In this document: one piece after another, positions 35,032-47,519 of the stretch
Layout: every line of letters begins with the position of its first letter
How positions within the stretch are numbered: the stretch's first letter is position 1
NCBI GenBank assembly: GCA_001414485.1
Contig: LLEY01000126.1
Location: 118,581 to 182,580 of the forward strand
Origin: Calycina herbarum
Taxonomy: Eukaryota > Ascomycota > Leotiomycetes > Helotiales > Pezizellaceae
Length of the DNA stretch: 64,000 nucleotides
Reading direction: 5' to 3'
Notes under the pieces: generated by a model
What the model was told of the DNA's origin: nothing
The model's database searches: none
The model's input: only the letters and a program-made list of their open reading frames with translations
Program-made: the position numbers and the translations under genes

Positions 35032-38000
35032 CTCGGTTTCGGTGTCTGAGGATTCTTCTTTGAGAATTGGATTTTGATCTGGATCGTTGATGGTGATGCG
35101 GGGTAGCTCGAGGGTTGGTGTTGTTTGATCTTCAGCGATTTGTTCTGTATTTTCGTTGTCATATGACTGAGGGTCCCTGGAAAGCTTTAGTTTGGGAGTT
35201 CAGCAATGGAGAGAGAAGTTAAGACTAACATCTACCATTGGTGATGGAATTAGGGGGTGCTGTAATTTGATGGTTTGCTTAGGGGAACTAACGACTGATC
35301 TTAAAGGACTGAAAACAGTGGCCTAATAGCCAGTGAAAAGTCTAATGCGGATGATATTGAGATGACTATATCCGTGATAATAGAAATGCATCTATATTTC
35401 AAGAAAACTCGAAAGGAGATCAATGGAGAAGTGTTGTTTGTAAAAAGAGAGAACTTGTTGGAAAATGGGAAGATATATATAAGCTCCAGTCACCACCTGA
35501 AGTGGGACAGATAGTGAGCCATAGTCATTCTAAATAGAATCTTAAGCACTGCCTCCATCCTGTTTAAATTAAGGGTAGCCACGAAGAACGTGACGCAGGT
35601 TGTCCTCGGATTGAGCAAGCCCATACCGCCATTACCATCATACCGCTGTCCACCAAGGCAGCCTCACCTTAAACCTCAATCCACTTGAATTGTGATTGGA
35701 CCAGAGGACCAAACCTATGACTTGTTCTTTAAGAGTCCATTCAGAAATACGGGATTGAATCCGATCATCCTAGCACGCCGAAAGGCTGCAATGAGGCACG
35801 AGAACGTTGTAGGGGGTCCAGGGTCCATAAAGGGGGGCCATTTTTAGGTTGGGAGGGAGCTAAGACGAAATGCCGGGAATGTCGCACACCAGATATCGAT
35901 GCGGCGATCTGAAGGGTCTCAATTGGTACTAATGGTTTGTAAAGAAGAAAGTGGTCCCGGAATTTCCAATTGCAACCCAGGCAGATGTTCCTGCATGCGA
36001 TATTGGGAAGCGGGCAGTGGTTGGAGTAGCGAGCAGCGGCAGGGGGCTTGAGTTTAACGAACGCCAGTCGATTAGGCATCCATTTTATCCGTGCATTTGG
36101 TGATGGCAGATGCCCACGAACGCGGTTCCAGGCTGGTCGGCGACGACAGGCCAGCATAAGAACAAGTTGATGGATGAAGCCTTAACTGCAACAGAATCCT
36201 CGAGATGAGTCTTCTAGACCGTCGAGAGGTATGCTGCAGCATAGTCAGCAGCCAGAATGACGCATCCCGCCAAGGTGACCACGGAACGCAAAGTCCCTAG
36301 CTGGGCCTAGGGTCAACGGGATATGGCGCCTCGACACATGGAGACCCTGCTGTAAGTTGCAAGTGCCTCAAGGGCGGTTAGTCACAGGCAGAGCATCAAA
36401 CATCGCGATGCCATCATTCTTTCAGGTGGTGTCTTGGAAAGCAGAAGATTCTTTGCAATTGTTGGTTGATCGCACTGCTGGCGGGCCGGCCAATTGCATT
36501 GTGGGTTTTGTCCGTAGCTGTAGATGCCAGGACGGGAGAACCCCAGGAGTGGTATTGCGTACGGTTGCTTGTCAGGTGCTAATGGTACCACATAACACAT
36601 CGTCGTCCCGAGGTCGTCGTGAAGGAGTTGGGATGGGCTTCTCTCTAGGCTCTTCGCTTGGCTCAAGGAGAAAAAGGGGGGTCGTGGGGTTCTCTCCGGT
36701 TCTGTGCAAATAAAATGGGGATATCTAAGGAGGGTTCCTGCCTGGAAATGCCTCGCGGAGCTTAGGGAGCTTGCTTGGGCTTGTTGTTGACAAGGTCGCT
36801 TGCGAACTATTGAAGCTATCGGTACTCCGTATGAAAGGCCGAAACCCCACATCATACTTACATCCTTCAAACCACAATTTTTCAATTCCTTTGACAAAAT
36901 ATTGATCCTGATTACAGATTGAAGTTCTCCAGGTGTCGCGTCTTGTTGACGAGTCCTGGCGTTCTGGCAACGTCTTAATCGTCGTGCCTAATTCCCAGGG
37001 CGCGAGCTGAAGGTCGCTGTTCGCAGGTGCGCACATGTCTATGTAATCAGTGGAGTATTATCACCCCGACTCCTGAAAATACAGCCAATTCCGGCCCTTT
37101 AATGATCCCAAATCTCCCAAACGCATCTGCTGATTGGATATACCCAGGTTCTTGCTCTCTAAGCAGAAGGTATGATTCATTTAAGAGCCTTGTGTCCTTG
37201 TTTGGTGGTCGATATAAGTCACGAACCTTCGGCGAGAGCGAATAAGTGTTGCAACTTTTCAGAAATGGTTGGGGGCAGGACAAAAAGATTGTCTGATATG
37301 CATTGAATCGAACCAGGTTAAATTCCTGTCAACACTCAATTTGAAATAGGAAACTCGAGCAATAAGAACTAGACATGGTATCACGTCTGGGGTAATTCGG
37401 TGATGAACCAAGGATGTTGGAAACCCGCTGTCTCCATTGGACTTGACTCTTCGCCGGTCTTGTTCTTCGCGCGTACAGGTGCCCTTTTGAGAAGAAGATC
37501 TTTCTTCATGGAAACTCGGGATCATATCCGGAATTGGATGTAACTGAATGTAACTGCCAATGATCCTCCCCTCAAACTTAAAGGACGAAACTCTTCAGCT
37601 TATGCTCAGGTGCGTGGCACAATGAGCTGCAGCCCTATTACCTGGAGACAAGTTGGAATTCCCTGCTGGAATACACATGGGAGGTGGATAGATTGCTCGG
37701 TTGTCGTAACGTTTCACAGCTCATATCAATAAGAGTCAAATATGCACGCGACGCATAGCCCCATAATCTTACATTGACGACCGGCTTACAACCAAGAGTA
37801 TCTTTGAACTCATCAGTTGACACCTGGCTAGAGCTGGTGTCCTTTTGGGCATCCGTTCTCAGCTATGTCTTCAACTCCCAACACTCGACATCACTGGAAC
37901 TCAGGGACTATTAGCATACGATATTTTGTATATAATGAACTGAGAGTTTTCGGGAGACGTTGATTTCCACACCCACCGGTTAGTCTTCGAAGGTAACCAA

Positions 38001-39642
38001 ATTGAGGTCTCACATCCATTAACCGTTGTAACTTATACCTGGAACGTTGGCGTTCATCAAATCAATAAATACAAATTGTGCATCAGCATGTATTTGGCGT
38101 CCCGCAACCCAAGTTTTTCCTTGTGTCTTGTTTAGGATTGCAACATAACTCACTAACCACCACTATATACATAGGGAGTTGAGAAAAAGAAACGGCAAAT
38201 ATTTGGCTTGCAGATTGTCACTATTCTATACGTTTGCGATATCTTATACGCAACCTCGAAAACCGGCATGTTAATTAAAGGCTGGCATGAAATACTGGCT
38301 GTTTACGCTTGAACACAATACGACAACCGAATGCTGTTGAAAATATTTGGATATAGCAATACAAGTCCTCGGATGGCGAAATCTGTATATCGAGGCATTC
38401 TGCAGAACTCTTGATTAACTACCACCTTCACTTTGTCGTTTGCTTTTCGAGAACAATTTGCTCGTGTAGAGACCTCATGAACTCCACCCTATTCCACGTC
38501 AGATCACTTTTTTGACGGCAGAATGACATAATTCTCCGCGCCGGATCCTATACAGACCATGTAACCAATAGCAACGCGTTGTTCTTTGTTTGCATCAAGT
38601 GGAATTCCCATAACTCGAAATGTCTCATACAGTCAATTGCCAGGTTGAAACCCCCCTGTCTTATAATAATGTTGCATTGTTGCCTCAGTCTTCTCAATTC
38701 GGAATATTTCTTGACTTTTACTACTTCGCTTTTTCAGGTGTGAGTGAGTCTCAATAGGAAGCTTGCGTGCTTCGACTAACTAAACATTGTCAAAGAGTCC
38801 TATTATTTCACAACATATCGCCTGAGGATGACAAAGTGCCAGTTTTTACTGTCTTTTAGTTCTAGGCTAATGTTTCTGCCAAAAAATAGGGGGGTTCTAA
38901 GTTAATATTGAATGAGTAATATTTCCGACAAAGAAGGGAGCTTCCTGGAGGACCCTTGGGCATTCAGTCTTGCGACTTCTGGGAAAATCTTCTAAAAACT
39001 CGTACCATCTCTTGTCTAAATTTGACTTGCCTTCTTAATAATTTATCGAAAATTCCCCCCTGTTATCTTCCTCGAAACCTTTCTACCACTCCCATTGTCT
39101 TTTATGGTGCTGGTATTAAGGCCGGAGTTGCGGTTGTACGAAATCATTTCATCATACGAGTAGTTCTGCCAAATATATGATCAAAAAGTATCTACTAAGC
39201 GACAGACTTTTTAAAATATGTTTTGCATTTACTAACAAGATTGTCAAGATCTTATTAAAATAACCCAGAAATGTAGAAGTTATCTGACATTAGGTTTTAG
39301 CTGCTCCTCAGACTAACTTTTCTACAAAACAAGCGGGTTTACGAAAGATCATGTGATTTGCACATCACGTTTATGCACTTTCACTCACTAAACTGGCCTA
39401 CAAAATAGCTTTCCCGCTACTTGGTTAAAAGTTAATTCACGATATTGAGGTGTATATATTACATATCATTTATATGTATGTCATGTCTCTTTTGTAATTT
39501 ACGTCACGTTTAGGAAAATCTGACTCAAGTGGGGCACCAGGGCTGTAACGGAGAAGAAAGTTTTACTGCGTAGCTTCATCTTCGTGGGTTAAAATAAGCA
39601 AAATTTACCATAATTCAATACAAATGTTCTTGAATTTCTCAA
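35032..39642. other. Gene-poor 4.6-kb region
   Basis: No frame on either strand shows family motifs or a plausible multi-exon structure. The left part carries the bZIP-type promoter. The remainder is mixed-composition sequence without clear repeats or transposon ends that I could see. Long non-coding transcripts or decayed elements are possible. Confidence 0.5.
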
Positions 39643-39732
39643 GCTTCCGTGGTCCAATGGTTAGGATTCCACCCTTCCACGTCTTGACAGACAATGTTAG
39701 GTGGAGGTTCGGGTTCGATTCACGGCGGTTGC
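39643..39732 (+). tRNA. tRNA-Gly(UCC)-like gene with 19-nt intron
   Basis: Cloverleaf by eye: D arm GTCC/GGAT with loop AATGGTTA, anticodon stem CCACC/GGTGG, anticodon loop CTTCCA with UCC at 39676-39678, and a T loop TTCGATT. A 19-nt intron (39680-39698) sits after the base following the anticodon, the canonical place. The acceptor stem GCTTCCG/CGGTTGC has two T-T mismatches and the T stem has one G-A mismatch, so it may be a degenerate or non-functional copy. A T-run follows at 39736, usable as a Pol III stop. Confidence 0.6.
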
Positions 39733-40491
39733 ATATTTTTCTTTACTTTTCTTTTTGTCTGATAAGAACACCTGTTGTATCTTTTTCGTTATGTTGTGGG
39801 ATTGGAGGAATATTTTTTTCCCATTTGGAAAGTTTGCACCTGACTTGTGAGGAAGCTTGTGTGATTTTAGTGGAGAAAGTGGCTTAGTTTAAGCGAATAT
39901 CGAGTCCAGTTTTAAATGGAGATCCTCCCCCTTTTCATACCCCTTGAAAATTTCGCTTGTTGTATGAGAGATATGTTATTTTTCATACAATCACATGGCT
40001 TTGGATTTTTAACTCTTTTACAGGACTTTCTAGCTTTCTTCCAATCCAAACTTAGAAGTGTCAAAAGGGCTTCATTGGCAATGCGGCTGGTTCGATGGGG
40101 TGGATCATCCAATCTCGTAGGTTTCAGAAACCAAACTCAAAATTCACATTGGGGATATTTTAAGCTTCGCACCCCTTTTCGGATCAAAAAGAAGCACATT
40201 CCAAGAAAAGATCAGTTCAGGCACACTCAAAATGACTGTTTCGAGACGAACTTAATAAATTCGGACTTGGTCGGTCAAGGATCCGTGGCATTCGAAGGCA
40301 TCCGAGAAGTCCGGAGAAGAAGTATATTTTGAAGAGGAAATGCACATCTAGAATTCTTTTCTCTCCACCCTCTTCAGGTTCAAGCTGAGCAGTCTTCCTT
40401 CAAGCTAAGCTGTATCTCATACAAGTCAAGGCAACACACATTCGTTTTTCAATTCGAGACTTTTTCAGTAAATTTTTTTGTATTCGACAAA
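39733..40491. other. Intergenic, promoter region of secreted hydrolase
   Basis: An open frame of 138 codons here has no motif and is probably chance. Short pyrimidine-rich leader before the ATG at 40492. Confidence 0.55.
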
Positions 40492-41361
40492 ATGGTTCAA
40501 TTCACATTCTCTACATTGGCACTTGCCTTCCTTGCCTCCGTCCAAGCCTCCCCAGTTGCCGTTCGCGCGACTGCCGCTTGGGAGACACTCCCCGCAACCC
40601 CAGATCTTCCATCGCCTATCGGTACCGATTCCTTCACCAAAGATGGAGCTGCATTATGGTTCCAGAAATATAACGAAGCAGCGGGTGGTGAACCCCTCGT
40701 TTTCATTCACGGTGGACTCGGTTACTCAGCCTACTTTGGAGACGTGATTACCATCCTCATGAAAACACGTTATTGCATTGCAGTCGACCGACGTGGTCAC
40801 GGAAGATCAACATACAAAGCCGGCGAAAGCTTTACCTTCGACAAATTCGCCCAAGATACCCATGCTCTTCTCCAATCAAAAGGTGTTACCAAATCTATCT
40901 ATGTTGGATGGAGTGATGGAGCTGCTACTACTCTCGCTTCGCTACTAAACACCACCATCTCTGCCACCATCAGCAAAGCCTTTGTCTTTGCCGGCTTCCA
41001 GAAACCAGAAGATTCAAATACCACCTTCACAGATACTGCAATCTACTCGACATTCCTCACTACCTGCGCTAAGGAGTATGCAACTCTCCAACCCAATGCC
41101 AACTTCACAGATTTTGCAACCAGAGTGGGTACTTTGGAAGCTACACTTCCTCAGTTCACGGATGCGCAATTGGCAACTATTGATGGCAGCAGGGTACAAA
41201 TTGTTGGTGCCGATCATGACGAAGCTGTTAACTTGGAGGTTCCAGCTCATTTGAATAAGGTGATCACCGGAAGTTCGTTGGTTATGTTAAAGGATGTCAG
41301 CCATTTCGCTCCCGTTCAAGATCCTACTAGTTTCGCTGCTGCAATCGAGGCTTTTGCATAG
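40492..41361 (+). CDS. Secreted alpha/beta hydrolase
   Basis: Intronless, 289 residues. The N-terminus MVQFTFSTLALAFLASVQAS is a signal peptide with cleavage likely near residue 19. Alpha/beta-hydrolase landmarks: oxyanion strand-turn LVFIHGGLGYS (about 69-79), AVDRRGHGRS (97-106), nucleophile elbow YVGWSDGAA with Ser141, an acid in the segment GADHDEA (Asp241 or Asp243), and the catalytic His271 in DVSHFAP. Two or three NxT/S sites (NTT, NFT) suggest glycosylation. Similar secreted members include esterases and peptidase-like hydrolases; the substrate cannot be told from sequence. The start is fixed by the signal peptide. Confidence 0.88.
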   Translation: MVQFTFSTLALAFLASVQASPVAVRATAAWETLPATPDLPSPIGTDSFTKDGAALWFQKYNEAAGGEPLVFIHGGLGYSAYFGDVITILMKTRYCIAVDRRGHGRSTYKAGESFTFDKFAQDTHALLQSKGVTKSIYVGWSDGAATTLASLLNTTISATISKAFVFAGFQKPEDSNTTFTDTAIYSTFLTTCAKEYATLQPNANFTDFATRVGTLEATLPQFTDAQLATIDGSRVQIVGADHDEAVNLEVPAHLNKVITGSSLVMLKDVSHFAPVQDPTSFAAAIEAFA

Positions 41362-42052
41362 TCAGGGGTTCGTTGGTTTTGTTTGGGTTGTGGCATATAG
41401 AATGGAGTCATTTTGTTATAGGATATATTTGGAAAATTTGCTTGAACTAGTTTTAAGACCTCAATTAATGAGATAATGTGGGTAAAGTGTTTGAGAGTTC
41501 TATTTTAGACTTGGATGTTGAGCCTTGCTTTACGAACTGAAATTTGTAAGTGACCGCTCCCCTTTTCTTACCCAAAATTCAACCACTGAAAATTATCAAG
41601 AAAGGTTTCGTCTTGGTGATCCTCCTAAGAGAGCACAAAATACTTTCTATGATATAGATTTAGATGGTCATGGAAACTTCGATAAGGTAAAAAAACAGCT
41701 TCACGGTTTACTTCTGGCCTGTTCTCTCGTCATCTCTGGTTTATTTAAACGTGACTTACCCTAAATTTTTAACTTATTGAGAACCATCAAGCGACCTCGA
41801 ATCACTTCTTCTTTTATGGATATAAGTTACAACAATTGAAAACCCAAAGGGTCAAACCTCCTCTCTGGTCTTTGACAGTGACTCAGGTGAAATTGTTGAA
41901 AGAAAATACCGGAAAGCCAGAATCTTCCAGAGCATGACACTCAAGGTTATATCAACATGAGCTTCCTGCTCAGAATATATTTTCAAACTGGCTGTACTTT
42001 GAACGCAAAAGTTGCTATTCCATATCCACCCAACGAACCAGCCTCAAAAACC
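41362..42052. other. Intergenic
   Basis: 3' flank of the hydrolase and 5' flank of the interrupted basic-protein gene. No supported gene. An in-frame ATG at 41957 could extend the following gene upstream. Confidence 0.5.
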
Positions 42053-42958
42053 ATGGTCCGAGGTCGCAAACGCAAATTATCGGACAACTCGAGCCTGCCA
42101 AAAACCCCTATCTGGCCGCCGGTTTCCGAAGGAGCTCGTGGGGAGTATCACAAGTCTCAGTATCCATCAACATTCTCGGCCGTTGAAGACGCTCCCAAAG
42201 ACCAAGAACAAAATTTGCAGCTTCGAAAGACTGATTCCCAGAGTTCAAAAATAGCGACATTTAGGAAGCTGAAGAAACATATACGCGAAGTCGTGACTGA
42301 ACAGCTGAATGGAAAATTGGAAGAAGACAGCTTTTGGAGAAAAGAGCGTCCGGGATATACATGGGACGTGTTTCCTTCCAACGAAGAGATCGGTCATCTT
42401 GTCCAGGAAACTCTTGACGATATACTGAACAGAGTAAGGTGAAGAATCGAGAGGAGATCTAGGATCAGGGAAGAAAGAGACACCCATGGTATGGACATGC
42501 CAGATGAATCCATGAAGGTTCAACGAAAGCGGCAATGTGTCAGGGTCTCTACAACCGAACATGACGTGGGAAATTCGCCGTCTGAAGATGAAGAAAACGC
42601 GGGAGGAAAAACGGCGCAACATCTTACGCAGGACCACAACATCGAGACCACTAGTTTGGCGTTGACTACTCAGCGAGAAGACACACTTTTCCCAGGATCT
42701 CCCCCTCGAAGCCCGAAGTCTCAAGAATTGCTTAGTCAAAAGGCAGGAAGTCCCAACCTCCAGTCAATGGTGAACTTCCATGGAGAACCCGCAGAAGAAA
42801 ACGGAAATCCCTCATTTTGTTCAGTTAAGGTGCATATAGGTTCAAATGAAGGCGTTGGACAGAAACGTGTGGTGGATTTCGAGACCCGGAGAGAAATTAG
42901 GCGGGAGGCACCAGTTGATCGAGCTTCTTCATTTCTGCTTGGTCTTCTCGGAAAATAA
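42053..42958 (+). pseudogene. Basic hypothetical protein interrupted by one in-frame TGA
   Basis: From ATG 42053 (context AAAACCATGG; MVRGRKRKLSDNSS) the frame runs 129 codons to a TGA at 42440-42442. It then continues open in the same frame, without any further stop, to a TAA at 42956-42958. Total about 301 codons with one interruption. The first part has a basic helical segment (FRKLKKHIREVVTEQLNGKL); the second is Ser/Glu/Pro-rich and ends SSFLLGLLGK. A GTAAGG donor lies just before the TGA, but no acceptor gives an intron of normal length that keeps frame. I do not recognise the family. It is a pseudogene, a strain-specific nonsense allele, or two short genes. Confidence 0.5.
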
Positions 42959-43272
42959 TGCAGCCGTAGTAGACTTTCAATAGAATGACTACTTGTCCTC
43001 TTTTCAGGCCCCTATACCATTCTATAGTTGTTCCCCCCCTCTATTTCACTAAAATAATATCAGCGGCAAACAACTTGAACCACTTCTGTTTATTGACGAT
43101 ATTTGAGCTTTAGCTCAAGCATGAATCTTTTCTTCGAAACACACAGAGTAGAAACATGATCTCGGGGGTTGCAAGTTTTCTGATATATACATATTGACCC
43201 AAAATTTTACATAACCGTCACAAGTTTCCAAACACGCATCATCGTCCCCTCTCACTCCTTCGTTTTCAACCC
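42959..43272. other. Intergenic between convergent genes
   Basis: 314 bp; nothing recognised. Confidence 0.6.
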
Positions 43273-43965
43273 TTAAGCGGTGACATTCAAAAGTGGCCAA
43301 TTAATACCCTTATCCGCAGCCCCAGTGTTTCCCAATCCAGCACAACTGTACAATCCAACGGGGTTGTTTGCCGTAGCCTTCATGTACTGAAGATCAACAC
43401 ATTCCTCTACAAAACAATCAGTTTTATTCTTCCAAACCAAAAATCCCACTATGGAAAAGAAACTTACGAGGACTCGAAGCAATAAGAGCAATACGACCAT
43501 CCTTCATGACATTCCACTTCTGAGCAACCTCGGTAGCCGAACAATTCTGCACATAAATATTCCCCATATCCTTCCAGTTGGCTATATCCCAAATATTATT
43601 ATCGCATTTCCATCTTAGCCGTTGGCCAATTTGGGAGAGACTCACTCTTTGGTCCCGCATCCATGCAGTAATTGGTATCTGCCAATTGAATCGTAGAGTT
43701 TCCTTCCTTGATATACCATTGTTGCTCGGCCTTGTTATTCTTCGTTTGCCTAACCAAAACCCATTAGCGGTTTTTCTAGCACACTCAGAAGCAGTGAAAC
43801 AAACACGACCAAAGTTGTGCCAGCCTTCAGAGGAGTCTTTGGCACGACCACATATTTGGTATCCACATTCGATGTGATATACACAGCTCTCATCCCCTCA
43901 GGAACAGCACCCTGAACAACTCCAGCCGCCGCAAGAGCAAGTGCGAAGAAAGAAGTACCCAACAT
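43273..43965 (-). CDS. Secreted beta-trefoil (ricin-B-type) lectin-like protein
   Basis: Four exons: 43965-43805, 43749-43646, 43581-43468, 43406-43273, with introns of 55-64 bp; 170 residues. The signal peptide is MLGTSFFALALAAAGVVQGA. The mature part has the Q-x-W repeats of a single beta-trefoil carbohydrate-binding domain: NNKAEQQWYIKEGNSTI, NYCMDAGPK, VAQKWNVMKDGRIALIASSP and QECVDLQYMKATANN. Paired cysteines fit secretion. All four joins are fixed by frame and by these motifs; donors are GTTTGT, GTGAGT and GTAAGT. Small single-domain secreted proteins of this fold are common in fungi and bind glycans; no enzymatic domain is attached. The start at 43965 is set by the signal peptide. Confidence 0.9.
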
Positions 43966-44941
43966 GATCAAAGAATTGTGATTTAAAATGAGGTGATGTA
44001 CTCAAAAATATCGCAATTAACCCCCTAAGAGTCGGGACTCACTTATATATATCTCCACCCCCATCGTCACATCTCTCCTCCTTCCCCGAATTGGTCCACT
44101 TGATCTCTAAATCGCACTTCGAGGCTAATCACTCGCACATCTTACTGTGAAATACCCCCAAATTAAGCCTCCCCCAACTGAAGAAACATTCATCTATCGG
44201 AAGTAGTATAAACAAATATCCACACGAGTACCCTTCAATCAATCAAGATCCAGTCATGGGTCCCACCGGCAGATAATTCTGACGTATACAGACACCAATG
44301 GCGGTGCGCAGTCTCTTATTATAATGAGGAGTAAAATGTGGATGCCTAAGTTGGGGGATATCAGGCTAGAGAGGTGGATAAATTCCTCGGGGATTCGCAT
44401 AAACAATTCTTCCAGAACACCCATGAAAGCTCAAGCTGTGCATCGGCACTCTGTGTATGATCATGTAAAAAGATCTAGATAGGTGTGCTTTAAGAAGGTA
44501 GATTTGAGTCTTCAGGAATTCCCCTCTTTCGTTGAACCTCCCTGAAAAGAAGCTCGTGCAAGCGAGAAAGCATCCTACACGATGGCCACCACAAGTCTAC
44601 TGGCTTACTTAAACCAGAAAGCACTTCTCAACTGTCTCCGCTGTATTCATGAAATGACAGGGCTCGGCAATGCGCCTATTGATTATCTCATGTCAACGAA
44701 CTGCTCATTCAAACTATCCGTGCCTAGATTTGCTGCTATGGCAAGTAATCAACCACATTAAATGTGGTAAGAAGCACATCTTCCAGAATACTAAATGTTT
44801 ATTTTGGAAGAGAAAACAGAAAAATAATCAGCAGAGAAGTATACAACCAGCAAGTAATTATATAACCCATAACTGCAAAATCCAAAAAGGAGTAGTAGAA
44901 AAACGACAAAAATTACGAGGAAGAGATAGTACTCACACGTA
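43966..44941. other. Intergenic
   Basis: Promoter of the lectin-like gene (right of its ATG) and about 1 kb without a supported gene. Confidence 0.55.
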
Positions 44942-46011
44942 CTAGAAAGTTGACCCCTTCTCAATCGCACTCATCAACTCCGCCACCTTCCTACACACGT
45001 TCCTATACTCCTCACCTACTCCATCCTCTCCAGCGACAGCTCTAAATCCATCTCTCCAAAAATTCCACCTCTGAAGATCAAGCAAAGGTTTCCCATCGTA
45101 CAACTCCCCCGCCTGCCACACTTTATTCTCTTCTTCTTTAACATCGCCAGGATATAAGATCTATGTAAACAAACGCTGGCCAATCCATAAAATATACTGC
45201 GCAGAAGCCAAGACATAGACATCACGAACAGGACCTGGTTCTTGTTTCCTCTCAAACGCTCTGCGGCATGTCCAAATTGCCATGTTTGGAGTCATGGTGT
45301 AGATGCGGTGTTCGTAGAGGTTTGCTATGAAGGCAGATACACTGACATATTCATTCATATCTTCACCTTCTTCTGAAGGGACTAGGGGGCATGTTAGACG
45401 GGGGGGAGTCAAAAGTAGTAGAGAAAGGGTGAGGAAATGAACCGACCTTCGTCGAACTTATCTATCGTGACATCGTTAAATTGCGCAAATCTTTCATCAA
45501 GTGTCAGGACTTTTGTCTATTTCAGATTAGTTTTCGTTTCGTGAATTGAATTGGGAGATGAGAAAAGAAGGTTTTGCTACTCACTTCGTGCGGTGGGGGT
45601 TTTTTTCAGCTTCAGTAGCTTCCCCAGCTCCTCCATCAAGCGAACAAGTTTCAACATGGAGGGATGATGATAAGGTATCTGCTCTACAATATCGAAACAC
45701 ACTTCTGCAAATTCGCGATTCTCATCATCTTTTGGTTCTCCGGGAAGGTATGAGGTAATGGAGTTTGCGGTTTCTTGCAGTATTTTCTTGGAATCGGGCT
45801 GGAGAAAGTCTTTCAAAATGCTGAACATTGCGTCGGCTATCTTAGGGTCACATCGTTTGACGTCTGCTTCTCCCCCTTTTTTGGGCACATCTCTGGAGTT
45901 TTTTGGCTTGAGACGACCGAGAAATAACTTGGAGAACTTTGCTGGGACGGGTTGTGGTACTTTGTAATCTTGTTCTTTGAAACCATCCCTTTTGAGGTCG
46001 AGGTATGCCAT
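44942..46011 (-). pseudogene. DUF3632-type protein, copy 1, in-frame stop
   Basis: Starts at ATG 46011 (MAYLDLKRDGFKEQDY). Exon 1 ends near 45585, exon 2 is 45516-45447 and exon 3 starts at 45381. Family landmarks: FAEVCFDIVEQIPYHHPSML, MTPNMAIWTCRRAFERK, ASAQYILWIGQRLFT, LLDLQRWNFWRDGF and NVCRKVAELMSAIE. The frame is cut by a TAG at 45161-45163. Without it, the family sequence continues in the same frame (ILYPGDVKEEENKVW and on) to a stop at 44942. The sister copy at 57.1-58.0 kb reads LFTQILN at this point, so the stop replaces a Gln codon (CAG to TAG, a CpA-to-TpA change). The exon 1-2 join is off by one base with the obvious GTGAGT donor, a possible second defect. Function of DUF3632 is unknown. 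Confidence 0.75.
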
Positions 46012-46637
46012 TTCTGCGAGATCGCGGTCCGAGTAAAATTTCGAGTGGGGCTAGGGTTACGTGGGTTGAGAGGCAAACAAAAGGGTGTGATGCTGGGAGA
46101 GTTGCTGAATGACAGAAAATATGATGAAGGTCTTTGCTATAAATTGGGAAAAGGAGTCACTCAGCACGTAACACAACAACATGTATTTGTGTAACAATAA
46201 TCAATCATTTTGTCATACAGGTTGGTTGCGCATCAACTTCTTCTGAACATTCTTTACTTCTACGACTCTATTCACACATGACGTTTACCTTGTGATCCCA
46301 TTGGTGATTGCAGCTCACAGAAGTTCTCTGGTTTCTTTTGGTTTCTAAATACTATGTTTGTCCATTGAAAATCCCACACTCACCCACATCACTCCAGCAA
46401 TGTGTGTATCTTTAGAAGGAAAGACTACCCTGATGCTTCACTTTTTTCCTCAATAAAACTAAATTGAATATCATGCAGCAGTTAATCCGAATTCCACGTC
46501 AGTTATTTTTTACTGTTATCTTGCTTTCCCTATAACTCCAATTTAGATTCATTGAGGAGAAACAATCAATTTTAGGGGACCGTTTTTGGGTAACGACTCT
46601 CAATAATATCTACAGCTGAGGTAAGTAATTAATCCCT
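46012..46637. other. Intergenic
   Basis: Between DUF3632 copy 1 and the transposon-split gene. No supported gene. Confidence 0.5.
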
Positions 46638-47519
46638 TCATAATTTTCCCCGTATGCTCACCACTCGCCAAAGATTGGTGAAGAGGACTTTCCACTCTTT
46701 CCACTCTGAGCACCTCTCCACCTCACGACAGTAATTCTGGTGAAGGATTGTTGCATCCATAGGACCCAGTTCTCCATAAATCTGCCACATCTCATTATCT
46801 CGTCTCTCGGCTGGGTGCTCTATCGTACTTTCCTCAATATTCTCGATAGCATTCTTATCTTCAAACCCAGCCCGGACGTTTTGAATTGCCAAATACAAAG
46901 GCAGGTCAGGTCGGTCCAGTCTGATTCCATATTGCCCTTGCTGACTGAATAATCGATTGTAAATGAACAGGATTATGAACGGCCGTAGCAACGAGCTGGC
47001 TGTTTTCCGGAAGAATATTGTGTCTTCATCCGTTTGTGCGTACTCAGGAAGCAATCTGCAGCTTCCATCTAAGCGTTGGAATAGTCCTTCTAGAATTGGA
47101 ATGAGCGTGTTGCATTCATCAAATGTCAAGTCACCCTCCTCACTCAGTATTGGTGGAATGCGTAAAAAGACCTTCTTCCCCTGGGTGCCATATGTAAGAA
47201 CGCTTAATTTTCAGAGCCAGTATTAAGCATTTCACACCGACTAATACTTTGGAGGCTAAAAGTCGGTTCCCCTTCTCTTGCGCTATCGCTAAGAAAGGAG
47301 GTGAGCTGGCTACTATGTAGGAATTCGTGATACGACAACTTTAGCACTGACCTCAGCCCTCTCTCCACGACCCAAATGATCAAAAGTTGTATTTGTTGGT
47401 AAAAGAGGGTACAGTGAGTTACGAATTAAAAAGCCGAGAAAAGCCGAGAAAAGTTTTAAAAAGTCCGTGCCTTTCTTAAAAATCTACTCTTGCCCCTCTA
47501 CTACCCCTCCTCTTTATCT

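Noticed and set aside
36357..36897. 118- and 171-codon frames on opposite strands
   Set aside because: Mutually overlapping, no family features; treated as chance.
37290..37330. tRNA T-arm-like string on the minus strand (GGTTCGATTC)
   Set aside because: No matching acceptor, D or anticodon arm around it.
39916..40332. 138-codon plus-strand frame upstream of the hydrolase
   Set aside because: Hydrophobic start could suggest secretion, but the rest is unlike a folded protein and no relatives come to mind.
47400..47470. Repeated GCCGAGAAAA units considered as a CRISPR-like or satellite array
   Set aside because: They are part of transposon inverted ends, matched at 50510-50560; a CRISPR array is not expected in a fungal nucleus.
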